Position numbers and translations under genes: made by a program
Source of the DNA: Penelope pileata
Lineage: Eukaryota; Chordata; Aves; Galliformes; Cracidae
Direction: 5' to 3'
Assembly (NCBI GenBank): GCA_013396635.1
Contig: WBMW01004864.1
Span: 7,899 to 71,898, forward strand
DNA length: 64,000 nt
The notes under the pieces: model-generated
Databases searched by the model: none
What the model was told of the DNA's origin: nothing
The model's input: only the letters and a program-made list of their open reading frames with translations
Part shown: positions 56,248 through 64,000 of the stretch, piece by piece
Position numbering within the stretch: the stretch's first letter is position 1
How the letters are laid out: the number at the start of each line of letters is the position of its first letter

Positions 56248-56545
56248 GAGATCCCATCACACCTTCCTCTGTGCTTGATTTTACTGTCGGCGCAGCTCAG
56301 AGCCTCCTTGGACCTGGAGAACCCAAGACTGCCTGCCCATGGAGCGCTTCTCCCAGCTCCATGCTGGGTTACTGGGGCTCCCAGCCCTGCTGCCCTCCCA
56401 GGCTTTGCTGCACGAGACTTTGTGGGATTGCAGCTGGAGGTTTCCCAAAGTGCCACGCAGCATCATGCAGAAGGGAAGCTCAGCTTGGACTACTTTCAAG
56501 GATTTTCTACACAGCAAACTATTGTTTTTTCTGTCCTTCTGCCAG
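56248..56545 (+). other. Exon-like block A (298 bp)
   Basis: Acceptor TCTCGTTTTGTTCCCAG ends at 56247 and donor CAG|GTATTC follows at 56545/56546. A further donor-like CAG|GTAAAT lies upstream at 56163/56164, with an 84-bp interval that keeps the frame. At least two plus frames are open throughout, so openness alone says little. The peptides show no recognisable domain. It may belong to one transcript with blocks B and C. Confidence 0.25.
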
Positions 56546-56589
56546 GTATTCAGTTCTCTCTGCTCAATAACCCTAAAAATGGCCCATAA

Positions 56590-56660
56590 TACGCCTATTT
56601 TCTTTCTTTTTTTTCTTTCTTTCTCGCTCTCTCTCTCTCTTTTTTTTTTTTCCCCCTCCA
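56590..56660 (+). repeat. Pyrimidine microsatellite (TTTC/TC/T tract)
   Basis: Mixed (TTTC)n, (TC)n and T runs, about 60 bp almost pure pyrimidine, ending CCCCCTCCAG at 56661. It acts as the polypyrimidine tract of block B's acceptor if that is used. Confidence 0.85.
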
Positions 56661-56661
56661 G

Positions 56662-56843
56662 AATAACACAGCAATTGGTGAAACTGGTATTTTGCAAGGC
56701 AGCAGACCCAGGCAGCAGTGCCTCTCTGCGGGCATCCCAGACACGAGCTGCCCCTTCCTTTTGCCATCATTGGAGCTGGGTGCACAGCAAGCCGCCTCCT
56801 AAAGAGTGGGAAGGTCTGGAGGAAGAGAAGGACCAACCTTCAG
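56662..56843 (+). other. Exon-like block B (182 bp)
   Basis: It follows a very long pyrimidine tract plus CAG and ends at donor CAG|GTAGGC (56843/56844). It lies within the longest open frame of the window (ATG at 56339 to 57121). In that frame it is Ser/Ala/Pro-rich, then Glu-rich towards its end, with no family motif. The frame is compatible with block A (116-bp gap) and block C (905-bp gap). Confidence 0.3.
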
Positions 56844-56849
56844 GTAGGC

Positions 56850-57220
56850 AGGTCATCATCTGTCCTAATTTCCCAGCCACGCCATCTATTAATGAGCCAC
56901 AGCTGGGAGCGCTGAGAGCCCTGGAGATGTGGCAAAACCCAGGTCTCACCCATGAACCACATCATGGTCACGGTGTCTTCTCCACAGCCCTGCCAGAGCC
57001 GGGCTCTGGGCCAGTGGGAGCTGGGGCTGCTCCCCACGGGATGCCCGTGCCCATGGCAGAGCTGCTGTGTGTCCCTGGGGCAGGTTGGGGATCACCGGCT
57101 GCAGCTCAAACCTGGCACTGAAGCTAAAAGGTTGATGTAGTAACTCTACAAAGAAAACCGCTAAACAAGAAATAGACTCCTTCAAAAGCAAAAAAAAAAA
57201 AAAAAAAAAAAGTCCCTGGG
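56850..57220. other. Gene-free stretch with an A22 tract
   Basis: Mixed GC-rich sequence, then a pure A tract at 57190-57211. No retrogene body or target-site duplication is evident next to it. Confidence 0.5.
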
Positions 57221-57224
57221 AGAA

Positions 57225-57670
57225 AAGATATTTCAACCCCTTTTTGATTTATGACCTACTATAGGATATTGAGACATTATTTACAATCGATATACGCTGC
57301 TGCAGGACTCCCGCCGGAGCCATAGACCCTGCCTGCAGAGCGCGGACCGGTCAGCCCGCGCCTCCCCAGCGCCGGCCGTGTCCTGCTCCGAAATATATCT
57401 CAGAAAATGGACCTGGCTACACGTGTCTTCGGGCAGCTGACAAGGGGATATAGTTTAGGGCTAAGACAGCCGTTCGGTAGCAGAAATCAGCATTCCTCAG
57501 CCTTGCCAATAATGAAATCTCTCGCACAACACGGAGAGCTCCACGGCCTTAAAGGTGCAAAATGGAGTTGTTCAGTTGACTTATAATGGAGTTGGGCCAA
57601 TTTTGAAGCGAGCGCTGGATTTTACTCTAGGATTTTATCTTTAAAGGGGGATTTGCAAACACTTTAAGGC
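57225..57670. promoter_or_regulatory. CNE candidate, about 440 bp, with CpG-dense core
   Basis: The left part has TTTATGACC (HOX/CDX-like) and AATCGATA (57285-57292, ONECUT/CUX-like). The core 57298-57392 holds about 12-14 CpGs (CCCGCCGGAGCC, GAGCGCGGACCGG, CAGCGCCGGCCG). The right part has GAAATATATCTCAG, GCCAATAATGAAATC, CTTATAATGGAG and ATCTTTAAAGGGGG. An AT-rich element with a CpG core is unusual and could be an enhancer-promoter of a non-coding transcript. No start site can be fixed. Confidence 0.5.
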
Positions 57671-57748
57671 AGGGGGGGGAAGTTCATTCAGCGTAAAATT
57701 GCGTCCTGGCTGAATTCCAGTTTGGGTAATTACATTCTCTTTCTGTAG

Positions 57749-57971
57749 TGGCTGCAGGACAAAGGGCCATTCATCACGCTCCAAACTGCTGCAAAGGCTC
57801 CCGTGCTCCTCTGCAGAAGGTGCTGCATCCAGATCCAAGCAAGAAACTTTTCTCCCCGTGGTTGAGGCTGCTCCAGAAAGGAATGGAGCTTGGCAGGGTT
57901 TTAGGATGCTTTTGGGTGAGATATGGGGGCAAGCACGTCGTCACGCGCTGCTCGGCCTCCAGCAAATCTGG
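57749..57971 (+). other. Exon-like block C (223 bp), best splice signals in the window
   Basis: Acceptor TTACATTCTCTTTCTGTAG ends at 57748 with a plausible branch-point region (CTGAATTCC) about 35 bp upstream. Donor TGG|GTAAGTAGG at 57971/57972 matches the U1 consensus at 8 of 9 positions. One plus frame (codons from 57748) is open across the whole block and closes only at the TAA of the donor itself. The peptide is basic and Cys/Lys-rich, with no recognised family. Most likely an exon of an unannotated transcript, coding status unknown. Confidence 0.38.
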
Positions 57972-57974
57972 GTA

Positions 57975-58475
57975 AGTAGGGCGCTCGGAAAGAGGCTCCT
58001 TGCAGCCTCCTGCAGCTCACGCTTGCCCCAAGGCCACACTTTGCTTTGCAAAGCATCTCCAGAGCTCCAGGGATGCTCAAGGCAGCTGGATTCCCTCTCT
58101 GCAAGTCTGCTGGTTTGGGAGTGCCTCGGGGCTGGAGGTTGGGTTGCACGGAGCTGAGCGGGACGCAAGGACTTGGGGCACGTTCGGAGGCAGCACGGAC
58201 CCTCCGCTGCCCTCCTGTCAGGCCTCCAGAGACATCTGCAGCCCTTCCTCCAGCCTCAGAGCTTAGAAGGGGTTCTGCTTCAACAGCAGGCCGCGTTTTT
58301 TGGCCAAAGCACTTTGGCAATCAAGCAAAAGAGCATTGTTCCTTATCTCCCTGGTAGCACCTGAGCACGGCGAGGCCTGGTGAGGCCTCCGGCCCCGGTG
58401 CCCAGGTGGAGGCCGCAGGAGGAGGCCGCGGCCCAGGGGGGCCATGGGGCAGGAGCATCCCCGGCCTGTGCGCCT
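57975..58475. other. Gene-free stretch, GC-rich with scattered CpG
   Basis: Moderate CpG density (58140-58210 and 58360-58440) below island level in most places. No further exon-like block with both sites. Confidence 0.45.
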
Positions 58476-58479
58476 CGAG

Positions 58480-58625
58480 AGTGTCCCTTTAAAGCAATTT
58501 GTAGACTGTTATCCTGTATCATTAACCTAATTAGTGTAATTGCCGCCATTTATGTAATGAGTATAAATACTGGAGGAATCCCATAATTAGAAGATGTAAT
58601 TAGGTAATTAATAGATGACATGGTA
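58480..58625. promoter_or_regulatory. CNE candidate with four TAATTA sites in 83 bp
   Basis: TAATTA at 58528-58533, 58584-58589, 58597-58602 and 58605-58610, together with GTTATCCTG, CCGCCATTTATG and GAGTATAAATACTGG. The cluster of homeodomain cores is the densest in the window. Confidence 0.5.
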
Positions 58626-58629
58626 ACAA

Positions 58630-59425
58630 AAATCCAGGGGAAACTTTGCAAGGTGGACAGTGCGTGCGTGCACGTGGCTGCTCAGCCACGCCGGGCCCTG
58701 CTGCAGATGTGCTGCGGGGTTGGGGCCCCTCTGCATGGCTCTGGCCAGGCCAAGGACCTCCAGGAGCCAGGAGAAGGCTCTTGGACACCTCCAAAGGCCT
58801 CGCAGAGAGCCAGCTTCGCTCAGGGGGAAGGACACACCTGTGGTCATTGCCTTGCCATACAGATGCCCTTTGCTTTTCAGATGTGTGGAGAAGCGAGGTG
58901 GATCGAAGAGCCCTGCGACTGGCTGATGAGGTTTCTGCTGTGCCCAGGGAGTGTTTTTGGAGCGGTTCCTGAGCTGTGGGTGTTCCAGCTGGACCCTTGC
59001 TTGTTGCTGAAATGTTGACTTCTTCCTGCTGCTCTTTGTCTCCTGCTCCTCAAAGCCTGTTCACAGTTCCAGAGTAGTTACACACAGAGATGCACCTGAA
59101 GCAAACAGGTGGCGGTTAAGGAAAGGTTTCTGTGCTGTTGCTGAGGGTGGTTTGGATTCCAGCTTGCACCTGCCAGGAGCAGTCCTTCACCCCGACCTCT
59201 CACCTCGCTGTCAGAGCACGTCCCCTCCAAGGGCTGCACTATTCCATGCTCCTTGCAGGAGCACTGCCACCAGCGAGAGGGGACCCCAGGGCTGCAGCAC
59301 TGCAGGAGGGTCCCCAGGAGCCAGAGGGGACCTTGTGCAGGTGTCGGGCGGCTGGAGGCTGCCGAGTCCCCAGGACCAGCAGCTAGAGGGAGATATGACC
59401 TCACGCTCAGGGCCAGCCTCCTCCT
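58630..59425. other. Gene-free stretch with a possible 3' splice site
   Basis: CCCTTTGCTTTTCAG ends at 58880 and is followed by an ATG-initiated frame of 45 codons (stop 59016-59018). No poly(A) signal or donor fits, so it is only noted as a possible downstream exon of the 56-58 kb chain. Confidence 0.35.
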
Positions 59426-59429
59426 GCTG

Positions 59430-59740
59430 CCGATGCCTGTCAGAATGCCAAAGAAAATCCACTCGCTTCCCAATGTTTAGGGTCCATGTAATGAATGGCC
59501 ATAATGTAGGCTTCATTACGTGGCATAAGTAGTTCTCGAGATAAAAGAATTGAAAATGGCTCTTGCTGGAGTTTCTGCCAAAGTGTTTCCTAGTCCCTGT
59601 CTCCACGGGGAAGTTTTATCAGGTGTATCATGATCAGTATGCACGGGTCCAGTTACACCAGGAAGACTCTGTCTAGACACTTTAATTCCAGCACAAAAAG
59701 GGCCTTTTTTTCCCTTTAGCTTAAATTCATTTGCAAACGG
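59430..59740. promoter_or_regulatory. CNE candidate, about 300 bp
   Basis: CCATGTAATGAATGGCCATAATG, GCTTCATTACGTGGCATAAG, GATAAAAGAATTGAAAATGG, TGTATCATGATCAG and CACTTTAATTCCAGC. TAAT cores occur on both strands. Confidence 0.45.
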
Positions 59741-60152
59741 CCTTCACAACATCAGTGCTGTTTGAACAGTGTTGGAGCCTCCTGGAGCTGAGCACGATGT
59801 TTGGATGTTTGCATCCCCTCCCTGCCCTGCACAAAGACCACTCTGCTCCCATTGTGGCCCTGGCTCAGGGCCTCAGGTGACACAGGGTTTGGCAGTGACC
59901 CCTCAGTCCCAAATGACCCCAGCTTCCAAATTTCATTGTGAGGCTCTCCAGGCTCTTGAGACCCCTAAGGTCTAACTCTGCCCGAGTCCTGCCAAGTTCC
60001 ATCTCATTCCAGTATTTCTTGATTTCCAGATGTGTTTTCTATTGCTGATGTCTCCCCCAACTCATCTTTTCCCCTTTGCAATCCTGATGCTAAGTGTGAA
60101 CATCATTTTCCTCCTAAACATAGTTCCAGGTTCAAAGCCTTGCTTGAAGAAG

Positions 60153-60233
60153 CACAGAATCATTAAGGTTGGAAAAGACCTCTAAGATCATCCAGTCCAA
60201 CCATCCACCTACCACCACCATTGCCCACTAAAG
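60153..60233 (-). mobile_element. CR1 LINE fragment, 3' end, antisense
   Basis: 'cacagaatcattaaggttgg' then aaaagacctctaagatcatccagtcc and 'accatccacctaccaccacc' is the reverse complement of the CR1 terminus, close to the subfamily seen at 16743-16889. Confidence 0.9.
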
Positions 60234-60239
60234 ACGTCC

Positions 60240-60635
60240 ACTGCAGAAGGGTTGTTCCACCTACCTTTCATACTCTAATTAAAAGCAAAAAATGGGAATT
60301 TCCTCCCTGTTCAAGTCTTCAGTCATGTCGAGCGTGTTAACAGCGTCCTAGTTCTGCCCTCGTTTTGTGCATTTTTTTTCCAGCAGATTTCTCTATGCAG
60401 GATCAGTATGAAGTTATTTTCTTTGCCAAAACTATGGATAAATGAGTGTCAGAGGAAAGCCCAGGAGCAGGTAGGAGCCTGGGTGTAAGGAGCATCCCAG
60501 TTTGGAGCAGCCACAGGGCAACGGCTGACACTGGAGGAGGGTGTGAAGCTTCAGCTGGGAGCAGCTAATTCTGTTCTTCCACCAGCTTTGTTCTGGTGCA
60601 AAGCAAAATGGATCTGAGGAAGTCACACAGCTTGC
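60240..60635. other. Gene-free stretch, nothing recognised
   Basis: Short open frames only. A T/C-rich run at about 60370-60380 has no exon signals around it. Confidence 0.5.
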
Positions 60636-60639
60636 CTTA

Positions 60640-61080
60640 GGTGAGAGGATCACAGTGTTACATATATTTTTTTCTCCTAACTAGCTGTCTACAAGCTTAC
60701 TGCAAGTCAGGTTGCCAGGAGCGTAACTGAATAATTACCCTGTGCTACCTTATGGTAACCTTTGCAAGAAAGTGTTTAGATAGAGAAACCGTGTGAACTA
60801 CTCATTAATATCTTATAGGTCAGAGTTAAGGACGTTGCATTGTGATGAACTATGTATTTCTCCTTATTTCTTAGGAAAATGGGCTCCTGAGACAGAGCGA
60901 GATTTATGACGATCTTAATTAGTTATTTCCTAGCTTTCAAAATGTTTGGGTTCCAGAGATGATATGATAGATAATTAACTTGTTGTCACACGGTGACTTT
61001 TAGAATGAAGTGTTTGTTCTCAATATTATTTATCTCAATGTGCATCCTATGTATGCCATAGCAGCTAGGCATAGGTATAC
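60640..61080. promoter_or_regulatory. CNE candidate, about 440 bp
   Basis: TAATTA at 60732-60737, 60916-60921 and 60972-60977. Other phrases are CTCATTAATATC, GTTTAGATAGAG, CAATATTATTTATCTCAATG and TTATGGTAACC (E-box-like GGTAACC). A long AT-rich island without repeats, it is one of the strongest candidates. Confidence 0.5.
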
Positions 61081-61084
61081 AGAG

Positions 61085-61820
61085 ATAAACACGTGCACAC
61101 GCATCCCTGCAGCGTTCCCCCTCCGGCTGCAGGAGCACGGCACGATGCTCCCTCCTTAGACGTTGAGCTGAGGGTGCAATGAAGCCATGCTGCTAAGAGG
61201 TGGGGGTTTGTGACGTTTTCTGCTGAAATAGTCCAAAGGAAGGGAGCTGCATCCCTCAGTGCTGCATCCCTCAGGGGCTGGAGAGCAGCTGCAGGAAGGC
61301 AGCGGGCAGGGCGGCACTGACCCCAAGTGGAGGTGGGCTCTGGGCCTGCGGTGCTGCTGCAGGGAGCAGGGTGCTGCAGAGAGGTCACCTGGAAGGTGAT
61401 ATCTTTTTTTTTTTTTGTCTTTGGGGTTTTTCATCAAAGCTTTATAAATAACAGACAAACCCCCCCCTGGGGAAAACCCTCCCAGCCGGCCGCCTGTTGC
61501 AGATCCTCCAGGAAATGGGAGGCGGAGGGAAGGAAGGCTAAATTTGGTGGCTCTTATTTTTAACAAGGGTTATTTCGATCTGTTTAAACCCACGCAAAAA
61601 AATGCAGAGCCATGGGAAACTCTGGCTGGTGCCGGAGGAGCCTGCCGAGCCCAGCAACACAGGGTTGGGGAGCTGGGGATGGAGCGAGGTGCTCAAGGCC
61701 TCGCACAACTCCTCTGGCAAAGCCAAGAAATGAGCTTGTGTCCCTCCAATTCTGGGCTTGAAGGCTGCTTTTGTTTTGCTTTGTGTAAAATTCCATGACG
61801 AGCTTTTTCCTCCCCTCTGG
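61085..61820. other. Gene-free stretch, nothing recognised
   Basis: GC-rich with a T tract at about 61405. A 9-bp direct repeat (GCTGCATCC, at about 61246 and 61261) is minor. Overlapping open frames only. Confidence 0.5.
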
Positions 61821-61828
61821 CCTTGCAG

Positions 61829-61953
61829 GAGCCGGCCACTCACAGCACCTGAGCTGGAGGCACGTCCAGCAGCTTGGCAGCCTCCCTCTGCGCTCCCCTG
61901 GCACTTCCCAGAAAGCGAGGGTATTAACCTTGGTGTCCTGGCCTCCTTCCAGG
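61829..61953 (+). other. Exon-like block (125 bp)
   Basis: CTTTTTCCTCCCCTCTGGCCTTGCAG ends at 61828, a strong acceptor, and CAGG|GTGAGG lies at 61953/61954. A second acceptor (GTTTCCCCACACAG) ends at 62135. A 178-codon plus frame (61758-62294) spans both without known motifs. It could be part of the same plus-strand transcript as blocks A-C. Confidence 0.22.
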
Positions 61954-62399
61954 GTGAGGGATTACATTTGGCCTCCACGAACAAGCCCCGGGACCGCAGC
62001 TGGGCTCTGCCCCTGGGCTGCATGGTGCCCGATGTGCCCCAACCCAGCGTCTTGGTGCAGGGGCTGGAGTGGAGACCAGGAGCGAGAGGCAGGGAGGATG
62101 TGCTCATCCTGATGCTGCCGTGTTTCCCCACACAGATTGCAAGCCGAAGCTGTCTGATCGACTCAGAGCTGGGACACAACACATCCTACACGGAGGATGC
62201 AGACAGATCTCAGCAGGAGGAAGCACGGTGGTGTGTTCCAGGCCACCTCGTCACGGTCCCTGTCTCAGGTTGGCTGCTTGGGCCTCGTTTCTGAGGGTGG
62301 GGAGTGTGGGTTTGAGGACCACGGGGCCTCCACTGGGGAGGTGAGCAGTGTGTGGGCTTCAGGGTGGCTGCTCCTTGGCGTCGCTCCTCTGTGTGTGGG

Positions 62400-62610
62400 A
62401 AAGGATTTCAAGAAACTATTGACCAAATGAAACCTCCGTAATGCTTCTAAATACTCAAACACATTAGACATGCCTGCCCAGCTCAGAGATAAATTAGAGC
62501 TATTATCACTAGAGCCCAGACAAACAAACGGAGGGCTCTCTCCAAACAAGCCATTCACTCAAGAGACTGGATTTACAAGGGTCAGAGAAGCAGCGTGAGC
62601 TGCAAGCACC
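62400..62610. promoter_or_regulatory. CNE candidate
   Basis: GAAACTATTGACCAAATG, CCGTAATGCTTCTAAATACTC, GATAAATTAGAGCTATTATC and GACAAACAAACGG (forkhead-like). Confidence 0.42.
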
Positions 62611-62649
62611 TGCTTTCTTCCGAAACCTCTTTAAACTGCCCGTATTGAC

Positions 62650-62670
62650 GGGGGCAGAGGGAGGGGAGGG
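62650..62670 (+). other. G-quadruplex motif
   Basis: G runs of 5, 3, 4 and 3 with loops of 4, 1 and 1 bases. Confidence 0.65.
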
Positions 62671-62850
62671 AGCACAGCTCTGCCCTTTGAGGTGTGGGGA
62701 TCCCAGCCCTGTGCAGCACCGTGATGCACTGCTGGCATTCCGCTCTCTGTCTGCAATTAAAAGCTGGAAATCCGACCCTAATCCATTTTGCTTTTCTCCC
62801 AAGCGTGGCTGGGAGAGCGAGGGGCTTGAGCACACCGGGGATGCTGAGGC

Positions 62851-62870
62851 TGCTCTGCTCTGCTCTGCTC
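62851..62870 (+). repeat. (TGCTC)4 pentamer repeat
   Basis: Four perfect copies of TGCTC head to tail. A short microsatellite. Confidence 0.85.
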
Positions 62871-62879
62871 TTGGGTTTC

Positions 62880-63400
62880 TGCCTCTGCTCCCACGGAGGG
62901 GTGGGAACTGCGCTGGTGGAAAGGTGGCGATGGGAGAGGTCAGATCAAATCAACGTCTTGGGCATCACTGAGACTGCCTGAAAGGGTAAACAGAAGCTGC
63001 AGTGTGTATTTTGGGCTTGGTTTCATGTGGCAGAGAGAGGAAGGAGCAGACACAGAGAATAAAAGGAAGAAAAGAGAGCATTATTCTGCAGCCTTGACGC
63101 AGGGAGCCTGGCGGCACGGCTCACCACCATGGCTGCAGGACCAAGCGCTTGGCTGGGCCCCAAAGCCAGCCTTGGTGCAAGCAGGGGCAGCCAGGGGCTC
63201 AGCAGCACCACGACCCCAACCGTGCGCCGGGCATCACATGGCGGCTGTGATGGAGAGCATCGTTCTCCTCTGAGGGATGCTCTTGAACCCAAAGGCTTGG
63301 TCCTGAACCAGCGCATCTCCTCTTGGAAGACATCCAGTCTCCGCGCACGACCTCTGGCTGATGATGAATTTGCCATTTCCCTTGGTAACCAGACCTGGTG
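62880..63400. other. Gene-free stretch, nothing recognised
   Basis: Mixed sequence with overlapping short frames on both strands. Confidence 0.5.
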
Positions 63401-63409
63401 ATTAACTAC

Positions 63410-63565
63410 CCTCACTGCTCAAAATTGTCTTTTATTTCCCATTCAAGGTTCCCTCACTCAGTGTTGTCAGCTCCCGCTATTTATTTTGGGTTGCGTTGCT
63501 TACTGCGCCTTTTACCTGCGAGCCTAACGAACGTGCCAGTCTCAGCTATTTTCACTCCATGGGTA
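63410..63565. promoter_or_regulatory. CNE candidate
   Basis: CAAAATTGTCTTTTATTTCCC, CCCGCTATTTATTTTGGG and TTACTGCGCCTTTTACC. It is AT-rich with isolated CpGs, followed by CCTAACGAACGTGCC. Confidence 0.37.
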
Positions 63566-63569
63566 TCCG

Positions 63570-64000
63570 GGCTCAAGTCACGACGAAGATTTCCTCTGAC
63601 TGCTGAGCAGACAGAGCCCTTTCAGCCTTTTGCAGGGTTGAGCACAGGCGAAGCAGGAGCTGCGCTTACCACTGCCTCGAGCATCTCCCAGCGCGTGGGA
63701 TTTTATTTAAAGTCCCAGCCTCTGGACTCGCACCATTACAAGGACTTCATTTTGCAGAGACCTAAAAGCATCACTCAAAAGGCAAAGAGAAATCATCACA
63801 GCTTTCTGGAATTTTGAAAATTGCATAAGGAATTTTGTGATGCTTTGGCTTATCGGGAGTTGGAGGGGTGGGGATGCTGGCTTGGTGACCAACTAACAAA
63901 GCTGCAAACCCACTTTGGACACTACAAGGATCAGGGGGTCTCTCCTTCCATGTATGTGGGGGTCCTGCAGGATCTAAAATTCCTACAGGTCTTTCCCCTG
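63570..64000. other. Gene-free stretch to the window end
   Basis: A 139-codon plus frame (63398-63817) has no recognisable family. A moderately AT-rich piece at 63680-63840 could be another weak CNE. Nothing else supported. Confidence 0.45.

Noticed and set aside
56339..57121. 260-codon plus frame as a single-exon gene
   Set aside because: It translates a pyrimidine microsatellite into a Phe/Leu/Ser run and has no family motif. The exon-like blocks within it are a better explanation.
57190..57211. A22 tract as the tail of a retrocopy
   Set aside because: No upstream retrogene or SINE body and no target-site duplication visible.
1..64000. tRNA, rRNA, CRISPR, LTR-retrovirus or DNA-transposon structures
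   Set aside because: No cloverleaf, rRNA core, direct-repeat array, LTR pair or long terminal inverted repeats could be found by eye.

Overview
The window reads as vertebrate nuclear DNA, most likely avian. The main evidence is a set of short, 5'-truncated CR1 LINE fragments in both orientations. Several end in the CR1 3' signature (versions of TTCCAACC...ATTCTATGATTCTGTG) and none has a poly(A) tail. I saw no Alu-, B1- or MIR-like SINE, no prokaryotic gene organisation and no CRISPR. CR1 also occurs in turtles and crocodilians, so 'bird' is an inference.

No protein-coding gene could be recognised. The open frames are short, overlap on both strands, often start at non-ATG codons and show no family motif I can name. 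There is no rRNA or tRNA gene that I can see. I therefore read the window as a gene desert or the inside of a very long intron. What it holds is (1) old CR1 fragments, (2) low-complexity DNA and one minisatellite, (3) many islands of AT-rich, homeodomain/POU/SOX-motif-rich sequence set in GC-richer DNA, (4) two or three CpG-dense patches and (5) a few exon-like blocks with good splice signals. The AT-rich islands look like the conserved non-coding elements (CNEs) that surround developmental regulator genes. No alignment was possible here, so every CNE call is a candidate based on composition and motifs.

Layout. 1-12.5 kb: mostly plain intergenic DNA with two CR1 copies, a duplicated AT-rich block (6.36-6.61 kb) and CNE candidates at 3.9, 5.5, 7.3, 8.9 and 11.6 kb. 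12.5-24.3 kb: CR1 pieces, CNE candidates at 12.8, 14.6, 15.5, 18.5, 19.2 and 23.7 kb, and a CpG-island-like patch at 21.9-22.3 kb. 24-42 kb: sparser, with a G-rich minisatellite (32.4 kb), strong G-quadruplex motifs (32.1 and 32.9 kb), an exon-like block (32.8 kb) and scattered CNE candidates. 42-64 kb: the densest stretch of CNE candidates, a possible recursive splice site (46.09 kb), the second copy of a CR1 subfamily pair (51 kb), and a run of plus-strand exon-like blocks at 56.2-58.0 kb with mutually compatible open frames.

The most unusual part is 56-61 kb. There a chain of exon-like blocks (best one 57749-57971, with a pyrimidine-rich acceptor and a GTAAGT donor) flanks a 0.4-kb CNE candidate containing a CpG-dense core. 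This is followed by an 83-bp cluster of four TAATTA sites. The simplest reading is a regulatory domain with an unannotated, probably non-coding, plus-strand transcript running through it.
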